The notes beneath the pieces were generated by a model, which worked only from the letters and a program-made list of their open reading frames with translations, had not been told where the DNA came from and made no database searches. This document shows positions 49,292 to 58,983 of a stretch of DNA of 64,000 bases, in pieces. A program made the translations under genes and the position numbers. How positions within the stretch are numbered: the stretch's first letter is position 1; every line of letters begins with the position of its first letter. Source of the stretch: Promicromonospora iranensis (GTDB taxonomy: Bacteria > Actinomycetota > Actinomycetes > Actinomycetales > Cellulomonadaceae); contig NZ_JAJQQP010000005.1 in NCBI RefSeq assembly GCF_028994805.1, forward strand, positions 1-64,000, written 5' to 3'.

Positions 49292-50536
49292 TCAGTGGTT
49301 CTGGACCACCAGGGCGACGTTGTGCCCGCCGAAGCCGAACGAGTTGTTGATCGCGGCGATGTCGCCGCCCGGCAGCTTGGCCGGCTCGTCGCGGACGAGC
49401 GGCACCTGCAGCTCCGGGTCGGGGTTGTCCACGTTGATCGTCGGCGGAGCGACGCGCTCGGCCACGGCCTTGACCGCGAACAGGGACTCGATGGCGCCGG
49501 CGCCGCCCAGCAGGTGTCCGGTCATGGACTTCGTCGCCGAGAGCTGCACGTGGTCGGCGTCGGAGCCCAGCAGCGTCCGGATGGAGTACGTCTCGGTGAG
49601 GTCGCCCACCTTGGTGGAGGTGGCGTGCGCGTTGACGTGCACGATGTCGGCGGCGGTCACGCCGGCGTCCTCCATCGCGGAGCGCATGGCGGCGACCTGG
49701 CCCTTGCCCTCGGGGTCGGGGGAGGTGATGTGGTACGCGTCGGACGACAGGCCCACGCCGCCGATCTTCGCGTAGACACGGGCGCCACGGGCGGCCGCGT
49801 GCTCGGCGCTCTCCAGCACCAGGACCGCGGCACCCTCGCCGAGGACGAAGCCGTCACGGTCGATGTCGTACGGGCGGGAGGCGCGCTGCGGGTCGTCGTT
49901 GCGCAGCGAGAGCGTGCGGGACGCCGCGAACGCGCCGAGCGGCATGGGATGGATCACGGCCTCGGTACCGCCGGCGACCACGACGTCGGCCCGGCCGCTG
50001 CGGATCATGTCTGCCGCGTAGCCCACCGCCTCGGCGCCGGAGGCGCAGGCGGACACCAGGGCGTGCGTGCCGGCGCGGGCGCCGAGCTCCAGGGAGACGT
50101 AGGCGGACGGCGAGTTCGGCATGAGCATGGGGACGGTCATGGGCAGCATGCGGCGTGCGCCGCGCTCCCGGAGCGTGTCCCAGCCGTCCAGGATGGTCCA
50201 GAGCCCACCGATGCCCGACGAGACCACGGCACCGAGCCGGTCGCCGTCGACCTCGGGGCTGCCGGCGTCGGCCCAGGCCTCGCGTGCCGCGACGATCGCG
50301 TACTGCGTGGACGGGTCCATCCGCTTGGTCTCGGGGCGCGAGAGCACCTCGGCCGGGTTCACCTTGATGGTGGCGGCGAAGGTGACGGGCAGGCTGTACT
50401 TCTCGGCCCAGTCGTTGTCGAGGGTGCGTGCCCCGGACTCGCCTGCGAGGGCGGCCTCCCACGTGGATGCCACGTCCCCGCCGATGGGTGTGGTGGCGCC
50501 GAGGCCCGTGACGACGACTTCGCGTGCGGAGGTCAT
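49292..50536 (-). CDS. fabF: 3-oxoacyl-ACP synthase II
   Basis: A 414-residue KAS II. The catalytic cysteine is C164 in SACASGAEAVG; the two His ligands are in VNAHATSTKVGD and SMTGHLLGGAG. It extends acyl-ACP with malonyl-ACP. It is the last gene of the fab operon, 155 bases after acpP. Confidence 0.94.
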   Translation of the reverse strand: MTSAREVVVTGLGATTPIGGDVASTWEAALAGESGARTLDNDWAEKYSLPVTFAATIKVNPAEVLSRPETKRMDPSTQYAIVAAREAWADAGSPEVDGDRLGAVVSSGIGGLWTILDGWDTLRERGARRMLPMTVPMLMPNSPSAYVSLELGARAGTHALVSACASGAEAVGYAADMIRSGRADVVVAGGTEAVIHPMPLGAFAASRTLSLRNDDPQRASRPYDIDRDGFVLGEGAAVLVLESAEHAAARGARVYAKIGGVGLSSDAYHITSPDPEGKGQVAAMRSAMEDAGVTAADIVHVNAHATSTKVGDLTETYSIRTLLGSDADHVQLSATKSMTGHLLGGAGAIESLFAVKAVAERVAPPTINVDNPDPELQVPLVRDEPAKLPGGDIAAINNSFGFGGHNVALVVQNH

Positions 50537-50691
50537 GATGATGCTCCCGAGGGTGGTGGGACGAAGGGGGCAGGTGCGAAAGGTGCTGCCTTGTGAGCAG
50601 CGAGTGCCCGACGGCGGCGCGGGCCCGGTCGATCAGGTCGACCGGAGTCGGTGAGATCGGTCGGGCCGTGCGGCCGCCGCCGGGGGGCGGC

Positions 50692-50940
50692 TCAGTCCTG
50701 GGCGCCCTTGATGAAGCTCACTGCGTCGCCGACGGTCGCGAGGTTCTTGACCTCCTCGTCCGGGATACGAACCCCGAACTTGTCCTCGGCGTGCGTGACG
50801 ATGGTCATCATCGACAGGGAGTCGATGTCGAGGTCGTCCGTGAAGGACTTCTCCAGCAGGACGTCGGCCTTGTCGAGGCCCGTCTCCTCGGCGACGATCT
50901 CGGCGAGGCCCTCGAGGATCTCCTGGTCCGTGTTGGCCAT
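50692..50940 (-). CDS. acpP: Acyl carrier protein
   Basis: An 82-residue acidic helical carrier with the phosphopantetheine site at S41 in DLDIDSLSMM. It carries growing acyl chains for fabD, fabH and fabF. The ribosome binding site is AAGGAAG just before the ATG. Confidence 0.96.
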   Translation of the reverse strand: MANTDQEILEGLAEIVAEETGLDKADVLLEKSFTDDLDIDSLSMMTIVTHAEDKFGVRIPDEEVKNLATVGDAVSFIKGAQD

Positions 50941-51065
50941 GGGACTTCCTTATCTTTCGTAACGGTCACCGGCGCCGTCGGGCACCGGAGTCTTGCTGGT
51001 CAGATCTTGGCGCATCCGGAGACCGGAATGCACGGCGGGTTCATTCTCCGCCTTCGTGCACCCTG

Positions 51066-52067
51066 CTACGGCAGCACCACGACCTGGGCGGCGTAGACGA
51101 GGCCCGCACCGAACCCGATCTGCAGGGCGAGGTCGCCGGACCTGGCCTGGCCCTCCGCGAGGAGACGGTCGGCAGCCAGCGGGATCGACGCCGCGGACGT
51201 GTTGCCGGTCTCGGCGATGTCGCGCGCGATCACCACCGAGTCCGGCAGGCCGAGCTGCTTCTTCATCTGGTCGATGATCCGCATGTTGGCCTGGTGCGGG
51301 ATGAAGACCTGGATGTCCTGGGCGGTCACGCCCGCCTCGGCCATCGCCTTCTCCGCGATGGGCGCCATCTGGAAGCTTGCCCACTTGAACACCGTGGGGC
51401 CGTCCTGGCGCAGCGTGGGCCAGCCCAGCGAAGGGTCCTCGCGCAGCTCGGTCCAGGAGTGGGTCTGGCGGATCGCGGTCGCCTTGGCGCCGTCGGAGCC
51501 CCACACCGTCGGGCCGATGCCCGGAGTGTCGGACGGGCCGACGATCGCGGCACCCGCGCCGTCGCCCAGCAGGAAGGAGATGGACCGGTCGGTCGGGTCG
51601 ATGATCTCGCTGAGCTTCTCGGCCCCGATCACCAGCACGTGCCGGGCCAGGCCCGCTCGGACCAGGGCGTCCGCCTGGCCGATGCCGTACGCGTAGCCGG
51701 CGCAGGCCGCCGACACGTCGTAGGCCGCTGCGGGCGTCGCGCCGATGCGCTCGGCCAGGATCGCCGCACCCGACGGCGTCATGTGCATGTGCGTGATCGT
51801 CGAGAGGACGATCGCGTCGATGTCGGCGCCGGTGAGACCGGCGGCGTCGAGCGCCTTGCGGGCCGCGGCCTCGGACAGGTCGAGCACGTCCTTGTCCGCG
51901 CCGGCCCGACGGCGGGTGACGATGCCGGTGCGCTGGCGGATCCACTCGTCCGACGAGTCGATGGGCCCAGCGATGTCGTCGTTGGTGACGACGAGCTCGC
52001 CGCGCTCCGCGCCGATCGAGAGGATCCGCGAGAACTGCGTGGGCTGTGCCTGCTGCAGGGTGGTCAC
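51066..52067 (-). CDS. fabH: 3-oxoacyl-ACP synthase III
   Basis: A 333-residue KAS III. The active site is C122 in VSAACAGYAYG, His in FIPHQANMRI and Asn in ETGNTSAASIP. It starts fatty acid synthesis by condensing acyl-CoA with malonyl-ACP; actinobacterial enzymes usually accept branched starters. The GTG start overlaps the fabD stop by four bases. Confidence 0.94.
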   Translation of the reverse strand: MTTLQQAQPTQFSRILSIGAERGELVVTNDDIAGPIDSSDEWIRQRTGIVTRRRAGADKDVLDLSEAAARKALDAAGLTGADIDAIVLSTITHMHMTPSGAAILAERIGATPAAAYDVSAACAGYAYGIGQADALVRAGLARHVLVIGAEKLSEIIDPTDRSISFLLGDGAGAAIVGPSDTPGIGPTVWGSDGAKATAIRQTHSWTELREDPSLGWPTLRQDGPTVFKWASFQMAPIAEKAMAEAGVTAQDIQVFIPHQANMRIIDQMKKQLGLPDSVVIARDIAETGNTSAASIPLAADRLLAEGQARSGDLALQIGFGAGLVYAAQVVVLP

Positions 52068-53050
52068 TGGTCTGCTCCGGTCGCGCTCGTGCCGCTGGAA
52101 AGGACGTCGCTGTGCGCGGTGATGAGCGCGCGGGCTGCGTCGAGGTCGGCGGGCGACTTGACCGCCACCGTCTCGACACCCTTGAGGCCGCGCTTGGCGA
52201 GACCCGTCAGGACGCCGCCCGGCGCGAGCTCGAGCAGACCGGTGACGCCACGCTCGGCGAGGCCGGTCATGATCAGGTCCCAGCGGACCGGGGCCGTCAC
52301 CTGGCGCGCGAGGTTGGCGAGCACGTCCGCGCCGGTGCCGTGGCCGTGGGTGCCGCCGGTGTAGGCGGTCCCGTCGAGGTCGGCGAGGAAGGGCAGCGTC
52401 AGGTCGGCCGCGTCCCAACCGAGGGCCACCGGCTCGAACTCGGCGCGCGCGGCGTCCATGAACGGGGTGTGGAACGCACCGGCGACCTGCAGGGGGATCA
52501 CGCGGGCGCGCGGCGGCGGGTTCTCAGCCAGCTTGGCGAGGTCCTCCAGCGCACCGGCGGCGACCGTCTGGCCGGCGCCGTTGACGTTGGCGGGCCACAG
52601 GCCCGCGGCCTCGATGGCGGCCAGCACCTCGTCCGGGTCACCGCCCACGACGGCGCTCATGCCCGACGGCGCGGCCGCCGCGGCGGTGGCCATCGCCCGG
52701 GCGCGGCGTGCGACCAGGCCGGCCGCGCCGTCGTCGGACAGGGCGCCTGCCACCGCGGCCGCCGACAGCTCGCCGACGGAGTGACCTGCCGTGACGTCCA
52801 CGACCTCGGCCGCGGGGCGCCCGTCGAGCAGGGCGCGGAGCGCGAGCAGGGAGGTGGTGACGATCAGGGGCTGGGCCACCGCGGTGTCGCGGATGGTGTC
52901 GGCGTCCGACGTCGTGCCGTGCGCCACCAGGTCAAGGTCGGAGGCCTCGGATGCTGCGGCGAGGCGTTGTTCGGTTCCGGGCAGCTCAAGCCAGTCGCTG
53001 AGCATCCCGGGGGTCTGAGAGCCCTGTCCAGGGCAGACGACGGCGAGCAC
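52064..53050 (-). CDS. fabD: Malonyl-CoA:ACP transacylase
   Basis: A 328-residue transacylase. The nucleophile is S91 in TAGHSVGEL, the active-site His is in VAGAFHTPFMD, and VVCPGQGSQTPGM lies at the N-terminus. It loads malonyl units onto AcpP. First gene of the fab operon; a TTGTGG-N5-CTACAA box lies in its promoter. Confidence 0.94.
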   Translation of the reverse strand: MLAVVCPGQGSQTPGMLSDWLELPGTEQRLAAASEASDLDLVAHGTTSDADTIRDTAVAQPLIVTTSLLALRALLDGRPAAEVVDVTAGHSVGELSAAAVAGALSDDGAAGLVARRARAMATAAAAAPSGMSAVVGGDPDEVLAAIEAAGLWPANVNGAGQTVAAGALEDLAKLAENPPPRARVIPLQVAGAFHTPFMDAARAEFEPVALGWDAADLTLPFLADLDGTAYTGGTHGHGTGADVLANLARQVTAPVRWDLIMTGLAERGVTGLLELAPGGVLTGLAKRGLKGVETVAVKSPADLDAARALITAHSDVLSSGTSATGADQ

Positions 53051-53115
53051 GCGTCCACTCTGCCAACCCGCAGGGCCCGCGGGACGTCGCGACCTGTACC
53101 AACCTCACCAGGGGG

Positions 53116-53136
53116 CCTTGTGGAGAACCTACAAGG
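53116..53136. promoter_or_regulatory. Putative fatty-acid regulator box upstream of fabD
   Basis: CCTTGTGG-AGAAC-CTACAAGG is an inverted repeat 66 bases from the fabD start. Its core TTGTGG-N5-CYACAA recurs at 54497-54513 in front of the PucR-type regulator gene. Confidence 0.65.
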
Positions 53137-53169
53137 CGCTGACCTCGGCGAAGAGTTAGGACAGGTGGG

Positions 53170-54474
53170 TCAGCCGCGGCCGAGCTGGCCCAGCGCCAGC
53201 GCCACCTGCAGCACGAACGACTCCCGGGCGTCGAGCGGGTCCCAGCCCGTGATCTCCGAGACCTTGCGGAGCCGGTAGCGCACCGTGTTGGGGTGAACGT
53301 ACAGATGCCGCGCCGCGGCCTCGAGGGAGCGGCCGGTGCCGAGATAGGCGGACAAGGTCTCCAGCACGGCGCCGCCGGCGTCCTGCAGCGGGGTGAACGC
53401 CTGGGCGATCAGTGTGGCGCGGGCCGTGTAGTCCCCGGTGAGGACACGTTCCGGCAGGAGGTCGTCGGCCATGACCGGGCGAGGCGCCTGTGGCCATGCC
53501 GGTGCGGCCGTCAGCCCGGCGAGCGCCGACCGCGCGGACCGGGCGGCGTCGGTCAGGCTCGGCACCTGCGTGCCGATCACCACCGGACCGGTGCCGAAGC
53601 GGCTCAGCAGCGACGTGGCGGCGGCGACGAGGTCGCCCTCGCCGCCGAGCACGAGGACCAGACGGTCGCCGTGGATGCCGACGAGGGCGTCTCCCGCGGC
53701 GCGCCGGGCGACCCGGCGGATCTCGGCGGTGCGGATCTCGTCGAGCTCCTCGGTGGCGAGCCCGACGACGACCAGCGCGTTCCCGCGGCCGCTCCAGCCG
53801 AGCGCAGAGATGCGCGAGCGGAGGGAGTCGTCGCCGTCGCCGCGGACGAGCGCGTCGACCACGAGCGCCTCGAGGCGGGCGTCCCAGGCGCCCCGCCACT
53901 CGGCCGCACGGGCGTAGACCTCGGCAGCGGAGAACGCGACCTCGCGGGAGTAGCGCAGCACCGCCTCGCGCAGGTCGCGCTCGCCACCCGGCGCGGCGAT
54001 CCGGTCGGAGTGCGTCTCGACGACATCGACCACGACCCGCACGAGCTGCAGGGTGTGCTGCAACGAGATGGAGCGGGTCAGCTCGGTGGGCGCCGCGGCG
54101 AAGATCTCGCTGACGCCGTGCGGCGGCCGGTCGGGGTCGGTGAACCACGAGGTGAAGGCGTTGATGCCGGCCTGGGCGACAAGACCCACGTACGAGCGGT
54201 CCTCCGCCGGCAGGTCGCGGTACCAGGTCAGGTCCTCGTCGAGCCGGCGCATCGCGGCAGCCGTCAGGAGGCCGCTGGCCTCGCGGACCCGCTGCAGGTT
54301 CATGGGGAAGCCCGCTGGGTCCGTCGCCGCCGTGGCAGCCTCCGCGGGGACGGGCTCGGGCGTCGCCTCAGCCGCCTGACCGGTGTCATGGCTGTCGCCG
54401 CGGTCGGCTGCCGGCCCGGACTCCGGGTCGGTCTGCTGGGCGCTGGTCCGCGCGGCCCGTCGTGGTGCTGGCAC
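53170..54474 (-). CDS. PucR-family regulator, probable fatty-acid synthesis regulator
   Basis: A protein of about 434 residues with a Pro/Ala-rich, probably disordered N-terminus (~60 residues), a central GGDEF-like/PucR domain and a C-terminal HTH_30 domain (RSLEAAARHLYVHPNTVRYRLRKVSE). The architecture and position directly upstream of fabD match FasR of Streptomyces, which activates fabDHPF. GTG 54474 is used; ATG 54303 would remove the disordered part. Its own promoter carries the same TTGTGG-N5-CCACAA box as fabD, suggesting autoregulation. Confidence 0.85.
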   Translation of the reverse strand: MPAPRRAARTSAQQTDPESGPAADRGDSHDTGQAAEATPEPVPAEAATAATDPAGFPMNLQRVREASGLLTAAAMRRLDEDLTWYRDLPAEDRSYVGLVAQAGINAFTSWFTDPDRPPHGVSEIFAAAPTELTRSISLQHTLQLVRVVVDVVETHSDRIAAPGGERDLREAVLRYSREVAFSAAEVYARAAEWRGAWDARLEALVVDALVRGDGDDSLRSRISALGWSGRGNALVVVGLATEELDEIRTAEIRRVARRAAGDALVGIHGDRLVLVLGGEGDLVAAATSLLSRFGTGPVVIGTQVPSLTDAARSARSALAGLTAAPAWPQAPRPVMADDLLPERVLTGDYTARATLIAQAFTPLQDAGGAVLETLSAYLGTGRSLEAAARHLYVHPNTVRYRLRKVSEITGWDPLDARESFVLQVALALGQLGRG

Positions 54475-54496
54475 CCCGGCAGCATACGAGTCCGAG

Positions 54497-54513
54497 TTGT
54501 GGGGAGTCCACAA
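54497..54513. promoter_or_regulatory. Putative fatty-acid regulator box upstream of the PucR-type gene
   Basis: TTGTGG-GGAGT-CCACAA is a perfect 6+6 inverted repeat, flanked by TCCG and CGGA. It has the same core and spacing as the box before fabD. It is 22 bases before the regulator GTG and 60 before the TPR-like gene on the other strand. Confidence 0.65.
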
Positions 54514-54573
54514 ACGGACTTTCAAGACAGCAGGATCCCAGTGCGGCGCGGAGGAAAACTGTAGGGTCGAGGT

Positions 54574-55266
54574 ATGGCCCTGATGCATCGGCTCCGCCGC
54601 CTCATCCGTCGGCCCCTGTCTGCGTCCACGGTCGGTGCTCGTCGACCGTCGCCGTCGGCGCCCCGACGAGGGGACGCGGGACACGAGGACGCGTTGCGCG
54701 CCCAGCTGACCGACGATCCCAACAACGAAGAGGCTTTCGGCGCCCTGGCAGAGATCGTTCGCCGTCGGGCCGCCGAGGACCCGACGCTGGAGGACCCCCT
54801 GCGGGACTCCGACGAGATCCCGGAGTCCAAGCAGCGCGAGGCCGACCTCGCGGTCTGGGCGCTCGCCGAGGAGCTGGCCGGGCACCCGCGGGGCTGGTAC
54901 CCGCTGATCGAGCTGGGCAGGCTGTCGCTCGCCGACGACCCGGACGGCGCCGTCCGGCGGCTCGTCACCGCAGCCGAGCGGGACCCCGACGGCCGCGCGC
55001 TGGAGGAGGCCATGGCGATCCTGCGTGACGCGGGGATGCCCGTGGAGGCCCTGGGGCTGGGCGTGGGGCACTGGCGCGTGCGGGAGCACTCGCCGGTGGT
55101 CGGCAAGCACCTGGTCCTGGCCGCGCTCGAGGCCGACCGGGTGTTCGAGGCCAAGCAGCACCTGCGGTCGCTGGAGATGCACCCGGACACGAAGGCGGTC
55201 AAGCCGCTGCGGGACGAGCTGGAGAAGGCCATCGCCGCGAGCGAGCGGGAGAAGCCGGGCGTCTGA
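54574..55266 (+). CDS. TPR-like helical protein
   Basis: A 230-residue soluble protein with a basic N-terminus. Repeated helical hairpins typical of tetratricopeptide-like folds follow (DPNNEEAFGALAEIVRRRA, GWYPLIELGRLSLADDPDGA, KHLVLAALEADRVFEAKQHL). It probably mediates protein contacts. Conserved in this location in related actinobacteria as far as I recognise; no enzymatic motif. It is divergent from the PucR-type regulator and ends at a strong bidirectional hairpin. Confidence 0.72.
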   Translation: MALMHRLRRLIRRPLSASTVGARRPSPSAPRRGDAGHEDALRAQLTDDPNNEEAFGALAEIVRRRAAEDPTLEDPLRDSDEIPESKQREADLAVWALAEELAGHPRGWYPLIELGRLSLADDPDGAVRRLVTAAERDPDGRALEEAMAILRDAGMPVEALGLGVGHWRVREHSPVVGKHLVLAALEADRVFEAKQHLRSLEMHPDTKAVKPLRDELEKAIAASEREKPGV

Positions 55267-55294
55267 CCGGCTCGTCCGACGAGATCCACGCTCC

Positions 55295-55347
55295 GAGAAA
55301 GACCTGAGGTACCGATCCGGCTCGGATCGGTACCTCAGGTCTTTCTC
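55295..55347. terminator. Bidirectional terminator between TPR-like gene and aceE
   Basis: A perfect 25-bp stem starting GAGAAAGACCTGAGG, with loop GCT, lies between two convergent genes. Stem ends give TTTCTC on both strands. Confidence 0.95.
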
Positions 55348-55365
55348 ATGCCGGACTGCCGTGGC

Positions 55366-58116
55366 TCAGCTGTCGCCGCCCGCGACGCCGGACGTGCCGG
55401 CGTTGACGTCGAGCAGGCGGTACTTCTCGATGGCCTTGGCCACGACGTCGGTCGGCACCTCGCCGCGACGGGCGAGGACCTGCAGCGTCTTGACCACCAT
55501 CGACGGGCCGTCGATGAGGAAGAACCGTCGTGCAGCGGCCCGGGTGTCGGAGAAACCGAAACCGTCGGCGCCGAGCACCGCGTAGTCGCCGGGGATCCAC
55601 GCGCGGATCTGGTCGGGCACCAGGTGGTCGTAGTCGCTGGTGGCGACGAACGGACCCTGGGCGCCGGACAGCTTCTCCGTGACGTACGGCGTGCGCATCG
55701 GCGTCGCCGGGTCGACCAGGGCGTCGTGCTCCGCGGCGAGCGCGTCGCGACGCAGCTCGTTCCAGCTGGTCACCGACCACACGTCGGCCGAGACGCCCCA
55801 GTCCTCCTTGAGGAGCTGCTGCGCCTCGAGCGCCCACGGCACACCCACGCCGGAGGAGAGGAGCTGGGCCTTGGGGCCCTCGGCGTCCGACACCGAGATG
55901 CGGTGGATGCCGTGCTTGATGCCCTCGACGTCGACATCCTCCGGCTCGACCGGCTGGACCATGGGCTCGTTGTACACCGTGAGGTAGTACATGACGTCCT
56001 GGTCCCGGCCGTCGGAGCCGTCGCCGTACATGCGCTCGATGCCGTCGCGCATGATGTGCCGGATCTCGTACCCGTAGGCCGGGTCGTACTGCACGATCGC
56101 GGTGTTCGTACCGGCGAGGAGCGGGCTGTGCCCGTCGGCGTGCTGCAGGCCCTCACCCGTGAGGGTGGTGCGGCCGGCGGTCGCGCCGATGATGAAGCCG
56201 CGCGTCATCTGGTCGCCGGCCGCCCAGAACTGGTCGCCCGTGCGCTGGAAGCCGAACATCGAGTAGAAGATGTAGACCGGGATCATCGGCTCGCCGTGCG
56301 TGGCGTACGACGTGCCCACCGACTGGAACGCGGCGGCGGAACCGGCCTCGTTGATGCCGGTGTGCATGATCTGGCCGGACTCGGACTCCTTGTAGCTCAG
56401 CATGAGCTCGCGGTCCACGGCGAGGTAGTTCTGGCCGAGCGTGTTGAAGATCTTGGCGCTTGGGAAGATCGAGTCGAGGCCGAAGGTGCGGGCCTCGTCC
56501 GGGATGATCGGCACGATGCGGTTGCCGAAGTCCTTGGCCTTGAAGAGGTCCTTGAGCAGCCGTACGAACGCCATGGTGGTGGCGATCTGCTGCGTGCCGG
56601 AACCCTTCTTCAGCAGCTCGTACGTCTTGTCCTCGGGCAGCTTCAGGGCCGTCTTCGCCGTGGTGCGTCGCTCCGGCACGAACCCGCCGAGCTGACGGCG
56701 GCGCTCCAGCATGTACTGGATCTCCGGCGAGTCGGCGCCCGGGTGGTAGTACGGCGGCAGGTACGGGTCGGCCTCGAGCTCGGCGTCCGAGATCGGGATG
56801 CGGAGCGAGTCGCGCAGCGTCTTGAGGTCGTCGCCCTTGAGCTTCTTCATCTGGTGCGTCGAGTTGCGGCCGGCGAAGCCGGAGCCCAGGCCGTAGCCCT
56901 TGACGGTGTGCGCGAGGATGATCGTCGGCTGACCCGTGTGCGCCCGCGCCGCGGAGTACGCGGCGTAGAGCTTGCGGTAGTCGTGCCCGCCGCGCTTCAT
57001 GTTCCAGATGTCCTCGTCGGTCATGTTCTCGACGAGGGCCTTGGTGCGCGGGTCGCGCCCGAAGAAGTGCTCGCGGATGAACGCGCCGGACTCCGCACGG
57101 TAGGTCTGGTAGTCACCGTCGGGCGTGACGTTCATCAGGTTGACCAGCGCGCGGTCCTTGTCGGCGTTGAGCAGGGCGTCCCACTCGCGGCCCCAGACGA
57201 CCTTGATGACGTTCCAGCCGGCGCCCTTGAACTGGGCCTCCAGCTCCTGGACGATCTTGCCGTTGCCGCGGACCGGCCCGTCGAGGCGCTGCAGGTTGCA
57301 GTTCACGACGAACGTCAGGTTGTCCAGCTGCTGCTGGGCAGCGTGCTGGATCATGCCGCGGCTCTCGGGCTCGTCCATCTCGCCGTCGCCGAGGAAGGCC
57401 CAGACGTCCTGCTGGCTGGTGTCCTTGATCCCGCGGTTGTGCAGGTACTTGTTGGTCCAGGCCTGGTAGATGGCCGACGCCGGGCCGAGGCCCATGCTGA
57501 CGGTCGGGAACTCCCAGAAGTCCTGCATGAGGCGCGGGTGCGGGTAGGACGGCAGACCACCGCCTGCGTGCGACTTCTCCTGGCGGAACCCGTCGAGCTG
57601 GTCCGCGGACAGGCGACCCTCGAGATAGGCCCGGGCGTAGACGCCGGGGGAGGCGTGGCCCTGGAAGTAGATCTGGTCGCCGCCACCGGGGTGGTCCTTG
57701 CCCCGGAAGAAGTGGTTCAGCCCCACCTCGTAGAGCGTCGCCACGGACGCGTACGAGGAGATGTGCCCGCCGACGCTGAGACCCTCGCGCTGGGCGCGGG
57801 TCACCATGACCGCCGCGTTCCAGCGGATCCATGAGCGGTAACGGCGCTCCATGGCCTCGTCGCCCGGGAAGTACGGCTCCTCGTGCACACCGATGGTGTT
57901 CACGTAGGGCGTCGCCATCGACGCGGGAATGCTCACATTCCGCTCTCGCGCCCGGCGCAGCAGGTTGAGCATGACGTACCGGGCGCGGGGTCCGCCCTTG
58001 TCGTCGATCAGCCCGTCGAAGGACTCGACCCATTCCTCGGTCTCGGCCGGGTCGATGTCAGGTACGGCGCTGAGCAGACCGTTGATCAGCGGTCCGGTCT
58101 CGTCAAACGAAGCCAC
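55366..58116 (-). CDS. aceE: Pyruvate dehydrogenase E1 component, homodimeric
   Basis: A 916-residue homodimeric E1. It decarboxylates pyruvate with thiamine diphosphate and Mg2+ and passes the acetyl group to E2. It carries the TPP motif [12 protein letters not shown] ... [41 protein letters not shown] and the late HTGINEAGS (conserved Glu). The GTG at 58116 follows GAGAGAGG; longer frames upstream are Arg-rich and unsupported. The E2 and E3 genes are not adjacent, as usual in actinobacteria. Confidence 0.96.
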   Translation of the reverse strand: MASFDETGPLINGLLSAVPDIDPAETEEWVESFDGLIDDKGGPRARYVMLNLLRRARERNVSIPASMATPYVNTIGVHEEPYFPGDEAMERRYRSWIRWNAAVMVTRAQREGLSVGGHISSYASVATLYEVGLNHFFRGKDHPGGGDQIYFQGHASPGVYARAYLEGRLSADQLDGFRQEKSHAGGGLPSYPHPRLMQDFWEFPTVSMGLGPASAIYQAWTNKYLHNRGIKDTSQQDVWAFLGDGEMDEPESRGMIQHAAQQQLDNLTFVVNCNLQRLDGPVRGNGKIVQELEAQFKGAGWNVIKVVWGREWDALLNADKDRALVNLMNVTPDGDYQTYRAESGAFIREHFFGRDPRTKALVENMTDEDIWNMKRGGHDYRKLYAAYSAARAHTGQPTIILAHTVKGYGLGSGFAGRNSTHQMKKLKGDDLKTLRDSLRIPISDAELEADPYLPPYYHPGADSPEIQYMLERRRQLGGFVPERRTTAKTALKLPEDKTYELLKKGSGTQQIATTMAFVRLLKDLFKAKDFGNRIVPIIPDEARTFGLDSIFPSAKIFNTLGQNYLAVDRELMLSYKESESGQIMHTGINEAGSAAAFQSVGTSYATHGEPMIPVYIFYSMFGFQRTGDQFWAAGDQMTRGFIIGATAGRTTLTGEGLQHADGHSPLLAGTNTAIVQYDPAYGYEIRHIMRDGIERMYGDGSDGRDQDVMYYLTVYNEPMVQPVEPEDVDVEGIKHGIHRISVSDAEGPKAQLLSSGVGVPWALEAQQLLKEDWGVSADVWSVTSWNELRRDALAAEHDALVDPATPMRTPYVTEKLSGAQGPFVATSDYDHLVPDQIRAWIPGDYAVLGADGFGFSDTRAAARRFFLIDGPSMVVKTLQVLARRGEVPTDVVAKAIEKYRLLDVNAGTSGVAGGDS

Positions 58117-58554
58117 CAGCAACCTCTCTCGGTGTCGCGCGGCGCGGTCGCGGTTCGCGCTCCTCGCCGCCTCGTCAGAACCCGTCGCGTCGGCGTAGCG
58201 TCGCCACAGCTGGGGTTGCGACTGTGCACGCCCACGCACAGGTGGTCCTAGCCATTCTGTCCCCTCACAGCGTGTCCACACACCATAGGGCGGTCAAGAG
58301 TGCGTGATCTGCGTTACGTCTGTGCCGGTTCGCACCAGTATTGATACGGGGTATCGCAATGATGAGACTGAGTGCATGACTGATACGTTGCCGAGGTCTC
58401 ATCGATTCATCAAAAAGACACCACGCGTCCTGGTTGCGAGGCATGGCCGGGGTGCGTGCACTACCTTTGGCGACGGAGGGCCCGACGCAGGGCCGACAGA
58501 ACAGGCATACGACCCGGCTGCGAGTGCCGGACAGAGAGAGGGACGATCAACCAA
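58117..58554. promoter_or_regulatory. Divergent aceE/DUF3052 intergenic region with two dyads
   Basis: 438 bases hold no convincing gene; a 60-codon ATG frame at 58376 has no ribosome binding site. GATAC-GGG-GTATC at 58343-58355 is a perfect short dyad, and a third GATAC lies at 58382. GATGAGAC (58361-58368) pairs with GTCTCATC (58396-58403) to form a possible hairpin leader of the DUF3052 gene. Confidence 0.4.
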
Positions 58555-58962
58555 GTGAGCACGGACACCCAGGGCGCGGGGCGCCTCGGTTTCGAGGCCG
58601 GCCAGGTGGTGCAGGAGTTCGGCTGGGGCGACGACGTCGACGAAGCGATCCGGGCCGACATCGAGAAGATCATCGGTAGCGAGCTGGAGGACGAGGACTT
58701 CGGCGATGTGACCGACGGCGTCATCCTCTGGTGGCGGGAGGACGACGGAGACCTCACCGACGCACTGGTCGATGTGCAGACCGTCCTCGACGACGGTGGC
58801 CTCATCTGGATCTTCACGCCCAAGCCTGGGCGCGACGGCGAAGTGGGCCACAGCGACATCCAGGAAGCCGCGACCACCGCAGGCCTGCAGACCACCAGCA
58901 CGTTCGCCATCGCGGAGGACTGGTCGGCGACTCGGCTCGCCTACCGGGGCCGCGGTAAGTGA
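58555..58962 (+). CDS. DUF3052 family protein
   Basis: A 135-residue acidic soluble protein of the actinobacterial DUF3052 family. Landmarks are LGFEAGQVVQEFGWGDDVDEA, DGVILWWREDDGDL and WIFTPKPGRDGEV. The GTG at 58555 follows GAGAGAGGGA. DUF3052 genes are typically divergent from aceE and next to a peroxiredoxin, as here; function unknown. Confidence 0.88.
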   Translation: MSTDTQGAGRLGFEAGQVVQEFGWGDDVDEAIRADIEKIIGSELEDEDFGDVTDGVILWWREDDGDLTDALVDVQTVLDDGGLIWIFTPKPGRDGEVGHSDIQEAATTAGLQTTSTFAIAEDWSATRLAYRGRGK

Positions 58963-58983
58963 AGGCCTGACAGGACAGCAGCC

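Noticed and set aside
55348-57834. 828-codon frame opposite aceE
   Set aside because: Val/His/Arg-rich shadow of aceE with no ribosome binding site or recognisable domain.
58376-58558. 60-residue protein upstream of DUF3052
   Set aside because: No ribosome binding site and it runs into the DUF3052 start; composition is not protein-like.
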